NCBI GenBank assembly: GCA_002336815.1
Contig: DDEU01000039.1
Span: 34,167 to 98,166, forward strand
DNA from: Chitinophagaceae bacterium UBA1946
GTDB taxonomy: Bacteria; Bacteroidota; Bacteroidia; Chitinophagales; Chitinophagaceae
Direction: 5' to 3'
Length of the DNA: 64,000 nt
The notes beneath the pieces were generated by a model that was not told the DNA's origin, ran no database searches, and worked only from the letters and a program-made list of their open reading frames with translations. Positions 60,724 to 64,000 of the stretch are shown here, one piece after another (within the stretch, counting starts at the first letter, position 1; each line of letters starts with the position of its first letter). The translations under genes were made by a program, and so were the position numbers.

Positions 60724-61728
60724 GTGAACTCAACAGAATTATTACAGGCCATCGTAAAGCGCATCCAGCGGTATAAGATCATTATACTGGCAGCGGGTAT
60801 TTTATTTGCGGCACTTGCCTTTTTTTATACACGGGGAAAAAGAACAACATACACCTCCAAATCAACTGTGTTCCCACTTACTTCGCCAAGTGACAACGCC
60901 ATTTCAAACAGTATGCTCAATGGCATTTTAGGATTGAGTGATGCGCCAAAATCATTCAGCAACGAAGCTACCATCAACATCATTGAACTGGCTTTCAGCC
61001 GCCGACTCAGGGAATCGGTAGCGCTTACCCGCCTGCCCGAATTTCAGAATAAGATGATCGGTGAATTATTGATAGAAGAGATCAATGATCACCAGTCGTT
61101 CCTGGCAAAAGACATTACCATTCCCAAAGACAGCATCGCACTTTCTGTTGTTGCCGGTGAGATATTAAAGCCGGGCATCAATGCCAAAATGAGCAAGAAC
61201 GGTGTGCTGGAACTGTATTACACCGGTACCAAACCTGAGTACATCACACCTGTATCAAACGTGATGATCGACAAGCTGTCGAAGTTTTATATTGATCTGA
61301 AAAGGCAAAAGGCGATGGACGATTATAATTTTACGCTTGATAAAATTGACTCGCTGCAGAGAATGATCAACCGGGTAGATAAGGAAGCCATTGGCATGCA
61401 GCAGCGCACCTTGTTTACACCGCCAGACCTGTTAGAGTATGCGATACCAAAAGAAAATGTAAGCTCAGAAAAAACAAGGATCCTCCGCCAGCGTGATATG
61501 TACATCAACAACAGGGATGAAGCCGTATGGCGCCTGCAAAAGGTTACACCGATCATTGCGGTGCTGGATAAACCTACCGCTCCTTTCGACGAAACCAAAC
61601 AACCTGTGTTGCTACTGATGATACTCGGTTTTTTAGCCGGTTGTGTTATCGGCACCGTGGCACTGGCAAGCGGGCTACTGTACCGCTTTGGCAAAGCAGA
61701 GATCTATAAAAGTATTTTTGGGGGCTAA
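60724..61728 (+). CDS. Wzz-like polysaccharide chain-length determinant
   Basis: 334 residues from a GTG at 60724 (MNSTELLQAIVKRI). Membrane helices at about 19-36 (IIILAAGILFAALAFFY) and about 297-322 (LLMILGFLAGCVIGTV) enclose a periplasmic region with coiled-coil character (FTLDKIDSLQRMINRVDKEA). This is the Wzz/PCP fold that sets the chain length of surface polysaccharide and works with the Wza-like protein encoded just upstream. The tyrosine-kinase domain found in some relatives is missing. The operon ends here; opposite-strand genes follow. Confidence 0.88.
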   Translation: MNSTELLQAIVKRIQRYKIIILAAGILFAALAFFYTRGKRTTYTSKSTVFPLTSPSDNAISNSMLNGILGLSDAPKSFSNEATINIIELAFSRRLRESVALTRLPEFQNKMIGELLIEEINDHQSFLAKDITIPKDSIALSVVAGEILKPGINAKMSKNGVLELYYTGTKPEYITPVSNVMIDKLSKFYIDLKRQKAMDDYNFTLDKIDSLQRMINRVDKEAIGMQQRTLFTPPDLLEYAIPKENVSSEKTRILRQRDMYINNRDEAVWRLQKVTPIIAVLDKPTAPFDETKQPVLLLMILGFLAGCVIGTVALASGLLYRFGKAEIYKSIFGG

Positions 61729-61734
61729 ATGCCC

Positions 61735-62067
61735 CTATTTTTTTGCCAGGAAAGATTCAGGATTCTTTGCAAACTCCTCCTTGCATTCCTTTGAACAAAA
61801 GCCATATACTTTTTCTTTGTAGTGAGCCGTATCTTCTATACCTGCGCTTAACGGCATACCACATACAAAATCTTTTTTAGCATCAAAATTTACCGTTGCA
61901 AAAGGATCTTTCTTAGCGGCAGCCGTGCTGTCGTGCTGATGCGGCATCATCGTATCAGTTGCAGCAGGCGTTACAGCGCTGGTGCTGCTCTCTGCTTTTT
62001 TTTCATTGGATCCGCAGGAAACCAGTACGGCTGTTACCAATACAGCACTTAAAATTTTTGTAAACAT
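61735..62067 (-). CDS. YHS-domain lipoprotein
   Basis: 110 residues. Lipobox VLVSC gives a lipid-anchored Cys after a 17-residue signal. A short linker contains the His/Met-rich MMPHQHD, then a YHS domain (about 60-108) with CGMPLS and GFCSKECKEEF. YHS modules are associated with heavy-metal transport and reduction; the Cys and His residues suggest metal binding, with copper or mercury as plausible ligands. It lies 25 bp from the start side of an ABC-2 permease gene on the same strand, with its own -7 box. Confidence 0.85.
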   Translation of the reverse strand: MFTKILSAVLVTAVLVSCGSNEKKAESSTSAVTPAATDTMMPHQHDSTAAAKKDPFATVNFDAKKDFVCGMPLSAGIEDTAHYKEKVYGFCSKECKEEFAKNPESFLAKK

Positions 62068-62084
62068 GCTCAGTTTTTATTTTG

Positions 62085-62092
62085 CAAAAATA
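62085..62092 (-). promoter_or_regulatory. -7 promoter element of the YHS lipoprotein gene
   Basis: Minus-strand TATTTTTG, an exact TAnnTTTG match, 17 nt before the ATG; it directly abuts the stop codon of the ABC permease gene. Confidence 0.4.
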
Positions 62093-63406
62093 TCAGGATT
62101 TTTTGAAAGCCCATTTGAACATTTCTTTCCACGAAGCTTTTTTACCATACATTAAAATGCCGGTGCGATAAATTTTCCCTGCCAGCCAGGTGGTAAAAAT
62201 AAAGCCCGCTACCAGCAGGGCCATTGAGGCCAGTAGTTGGTACCAGGGTACTCCACTTGGTATCCTTCCCATCATTACAATAGGGGAGGTAAAAGGGATC
62301 ATGCTGGCCCAAACCATTACAGGACTATCCGGCGTACTTAAATTACTGCTTAAAATAATGAAGGCAAAAATGATGGGCATGGTGATCGGCAACATCAGTG
62401 ACTGTGCTTCCTGCGGATCTTCATTGATCACACTGCCAATGGCTGCAAACAAAGAAGCATAGAATAAATATCCACCCAAGAAGTAAAAGGCAAAGCAGCT
62501 TAATATCAGCAACCAGTTCACACTTCCAAAGGCCTTGCTCATTTCTGCAAACTTAGCGGCCATAGCTGCGTTGTTGCCATTGACGGGTATGGATTTGCCA
62601 GCCTCAGTTGCATGCTGCAAAGCTTCGCTTGAAAAGAAAGCGCCTGCAACAGAACTCAATACCGTAATGAGCACCGCCCATAATACGAGTTGTGTTAAAC
62701 CTACTGCAGCGATCCCCAGGATCTTTCCCATCATTAGTTCAAATGGTTTTACGCTGCTCACCATCACTTCGGCAATGCGGTTCGTTTTTTCTTCCATTAC
62801 ACCCCTCATTACCATCGCACCAAAAATAAACATCGTGATATAGATGAGAATGCCGCTTCCAAAACCAACACCGTAATTTACAGAAGCATTTACTTCTGCC
62901 GATTTTCCTTTTTCATCGGTCACCCTGTTCTCTACACTATAGGCGCCGCTTGATAATTTATTGATGCTGTCCAGTATCTCTTTGCGGATACCTTTTTGCT
63001 GCAACTGGTACGTTTCAAAAGCCTGGTCAAGCCTTTCTTCAATGGCTTCTTTGGCGTCGATGCCTAATTGTTTGGAAGAATGAATGATGAACTTTTTGCC
63101 AGCCGTGTCTTTGTTGAGGTTCAGTACTGCATCATAGCCTTTAGCCTGGTAATTAAGACTATCTACGCCGGAAACAAAATCAAAATTCAGCCGGGTTGTA
63201 TCAGTTTTGAGGTTGTTCTTAAAATAACCCGGGTCATTTACCACGGCGATCTTTTTCAATTTATCTTTTGAAGAGGCAGCAAAGAAAGCGGTGCCAAAAA
63301 TAAAAAGGATCATTACTATGGGAAGCAGGAAAGTAGACAGCAGGAATGTTTTATTCCGTACCCTGGTAATGTATTCTCTTTTTATAATGAGGGAGATCTT
63401 ACTCAT
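62093..63406 (-). CDS. ABC-2 type transporter permease (NatB-like)
   Basis: 437 residues. One membrane segment near the N-terminus (TFLLSTFLLPIVMILFIFGT), a large extracytoplasmic loop (about 45-185), then five segments from about 190 to 410. The segment RGVMEEKTNRIAEVMVSSVK is typical of NatB/YhaP-like permeases of sodium or drug efflux ABC systems. The ATPase gene lies 64 bp upstream on the same strand. Confidence 0.9.
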   Translation of the reverse strand: MSKISLIIKREYITRVRNKTFLLSTFLLPIVMILFIFGTAFFAASSKDKLKKIAVVNDPGYFKNNLKTDTTRLNFDFVSGVDSLNYQAKGYDAVLNLNKDTAGKKFIIHSSKQLGIDAKEAIEERLDQAFETYQLQQKGIRKEILDSINKLSSGAYSVENRVTDEKGKSAEVNASVNYGVGFGSGILIYITMFIFGAMVMRGVMEEKTNRIAEVMVSSVKPFELMMGKILGIAAVGLTQLVLWAVLITVLSSVAGAFFSSEALQHATEAGKSIPVNGNNAAMAAKFAEMSKAFGSVNWLLILSCFAFYFLGGYLFYASLFAAIGSVINEDPQEAQSLMLPITMPIIFAFIILSSNLSTPDSPVMVWASMIPFTSPIVMMGRIPSGVPWYQLLASMALLVAGFIFTTWLAGKIYRTGILMYGKKASWKEMFKWAFKKS

Positions 63407-63470
63407 AACAGTGTGTAGCTTTTTTGTTTAGAAAGTGTAGTGAGTTTAGCAGGTATAAGATTGTTGATTA

Positions 63471-64000
63471 TTAACTTTTGAAATCTGCTTTCTCAAACTG
63501 CCTTGCCTCCGGCGTGCCTTCTACCAGCTTGATAAAAATATCGTTGAGAGAAGGCAGTACTTCATTGAAAGAATTAACGTCGATATTTTGATTGATGAAA
63601 TATTTCAGCACATCATTGGGAGTGGCGTCGTGCTGCAGCTTCAGCAACAGCTTTTGCGGCTGGTGTTTGATCACTTCAAAAATATAGGTAGCCAGGTGAT
63701 GGGCATCTGTTTTGGCGCCAAGCTGAAAAATATTTTCTTTGAACTGGTTTTTGATATCCGTTACCGTGCCGTCTAAAATTTTATGACCCTTATTCACCAG
63801 CACAATGTGATCGCATATTTCTTCTACCTGTTCCATGCGGTGCGTACTAAAAATAATGGTGCAGCCTTTTTGTGAGAGGTTAAAGATCTCATCTTTTATC
63901 AGGTTGGCATTTACCGGGTCAAGTCCACTGAAAGGTTCATCTAAAATAATGAGTTTGGGTTCATGCAGTACAGTCGTTACAAACTGCAGTTTCTGGCTCA
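63471..64000 (-). CDS. ABC transporter ATP-binding protein, 5' end outside the window
   Basis: About 176 residues of the C-terminal part are visible; the frame stays open to the window edge. Reading inward from the edge: SQKLQF of the ABC signature, Walker B LIILDEPFSGLDP, then the H-loop STHRMEQVEEICD, followed by a C-terminal extra domain (TVTDIKNQFKENIFQL). An ATG at 63836 is internal and not the start. It should drive the NatB-like permease encoded downstream. Confidence 0.93.
   Translation of the reverse strand, partial: SQKLQFVTTVLHEPKLIILDEPFSGLDPVNANLIKDEIFNLSQKGCTIIFSTHRMEQVEEICDHIVLVNKGHKILDGTVTDIKNQFKENIFQLGAKTDAHHLATYIFEVIKHQPQKLLLKLQHDATPNDVLKYFINQNIDVNSFNEVLPSLNDIFIKLVEGTPEARQFEKADFKS

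Noticed and set aside
61735..62067. YHS lipoprotein as part of the polysaccharide export operon
   Set aside because: It is on the opposite strand with its own -7 box, and shares no known role with Wza/Wzz.

Overview
The window is chromosomal DNA of a Bacteroidota bacterium, most likely in the family Chitinophagaceae (family-level inference; no search was run). The evidence is: several promoters of the Bacteroidota type (TTG, about 20 bp, TAnnTTTG); very little Shine-Dalgarno signal; secreted proteins with C-terminal type IX secretion (T9SS) sorting domains; a giant SprB-repeat protein; DUF4293; a NrtR-like Nudix regulator; and a methionyl-tRNA synthetase carrying the C-terminal tRNA-binding domain. 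No rRNA, tRNA, CRISPR array, prophage or classical insertion sequence was recognised.

Layout. 1-4.7 kb: end of an alpha/beta hydrolase gene, then on the minus strand a TIGR04222-type membrane protein with a Gly/Cys tail, two tandem LD-carboxypeptidases, and a Nudix/winged-helix regulator that diverges from a GH3 beta-glucosidase across a perfect 13-bp inverted repeat. 7-10.4 kb: a small secreted protein, then an ECF sigma factor overlapping a membrane-anchored protein of unknown function. 10.6-13.2 kb: metG, interrupted in frame by a 0.48-kb segment encoding a DUF559 nuclease-like domain between palindromic ends, and again by a 0.1-kb miniature with matching ends. 13-24 kb: an LTA-synthase-like transferase divergent from a GDPD-like protein, a FadN-like beta-oxidation enzyme, an alpha/beta hydrolase, two VOC proteins, a DPP IV peptidase and a small metzincin-like protein. 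24-28.6 kb: an ABC-2 transporter pair followed by an active/inactive pair of M16 peptidases. 28.7-37.3 kb: the 2850-residue SprB-repeat T9SS substrate. 37-46 kb: TIGR01777 epimerase, two proteins of unknown function, purQ, a stand-alone DsbD N-terminal domain next to a full-length DsbD that lacks those cysteines, and an orphan ECF sigma factor. 46-58 kb: uvrA, a T9SS substrate, DUF4293, glyA, FkbM methyltransferase, a MORN/TonB-C protein, an MFS transporter, a sugar nucleotidyltransferase and an FMN oxidoreductase. 58-64 kb: a Wza-like SLBB exporter and a Wzz-like chain-length protein (start of a polysaccharide export operon), then on the minus strand a YHS lipoprotein and an ABC-2 (NatAB-like) transporter cut by the window end.

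The most unusual feature is the pair of in-frame insertions in metG. Both begin with a G-C-rich end containing CCCTCC-nnn-GGAGGG, both end with a related inverted end, both lengths between matched ends are exact multiples of three, and both are read in the same phase. The long copy encodes a complete PD-(D/E)XK-like DUF559 domain with its acidic residues intact; the short copy looks like an internally deleted, non-autonomous derivative. This suggests a nuclease-linked mobile element that survives inside essential genes because it is translated through. Other points of interest are the Nudix-GH3 operator, the apparent division of DsbD function between two genes, a 20-bp palindrome followed by a T tract just upstream of uvrA, and two intergenic arrays of GTTGAA/TTCAAC.
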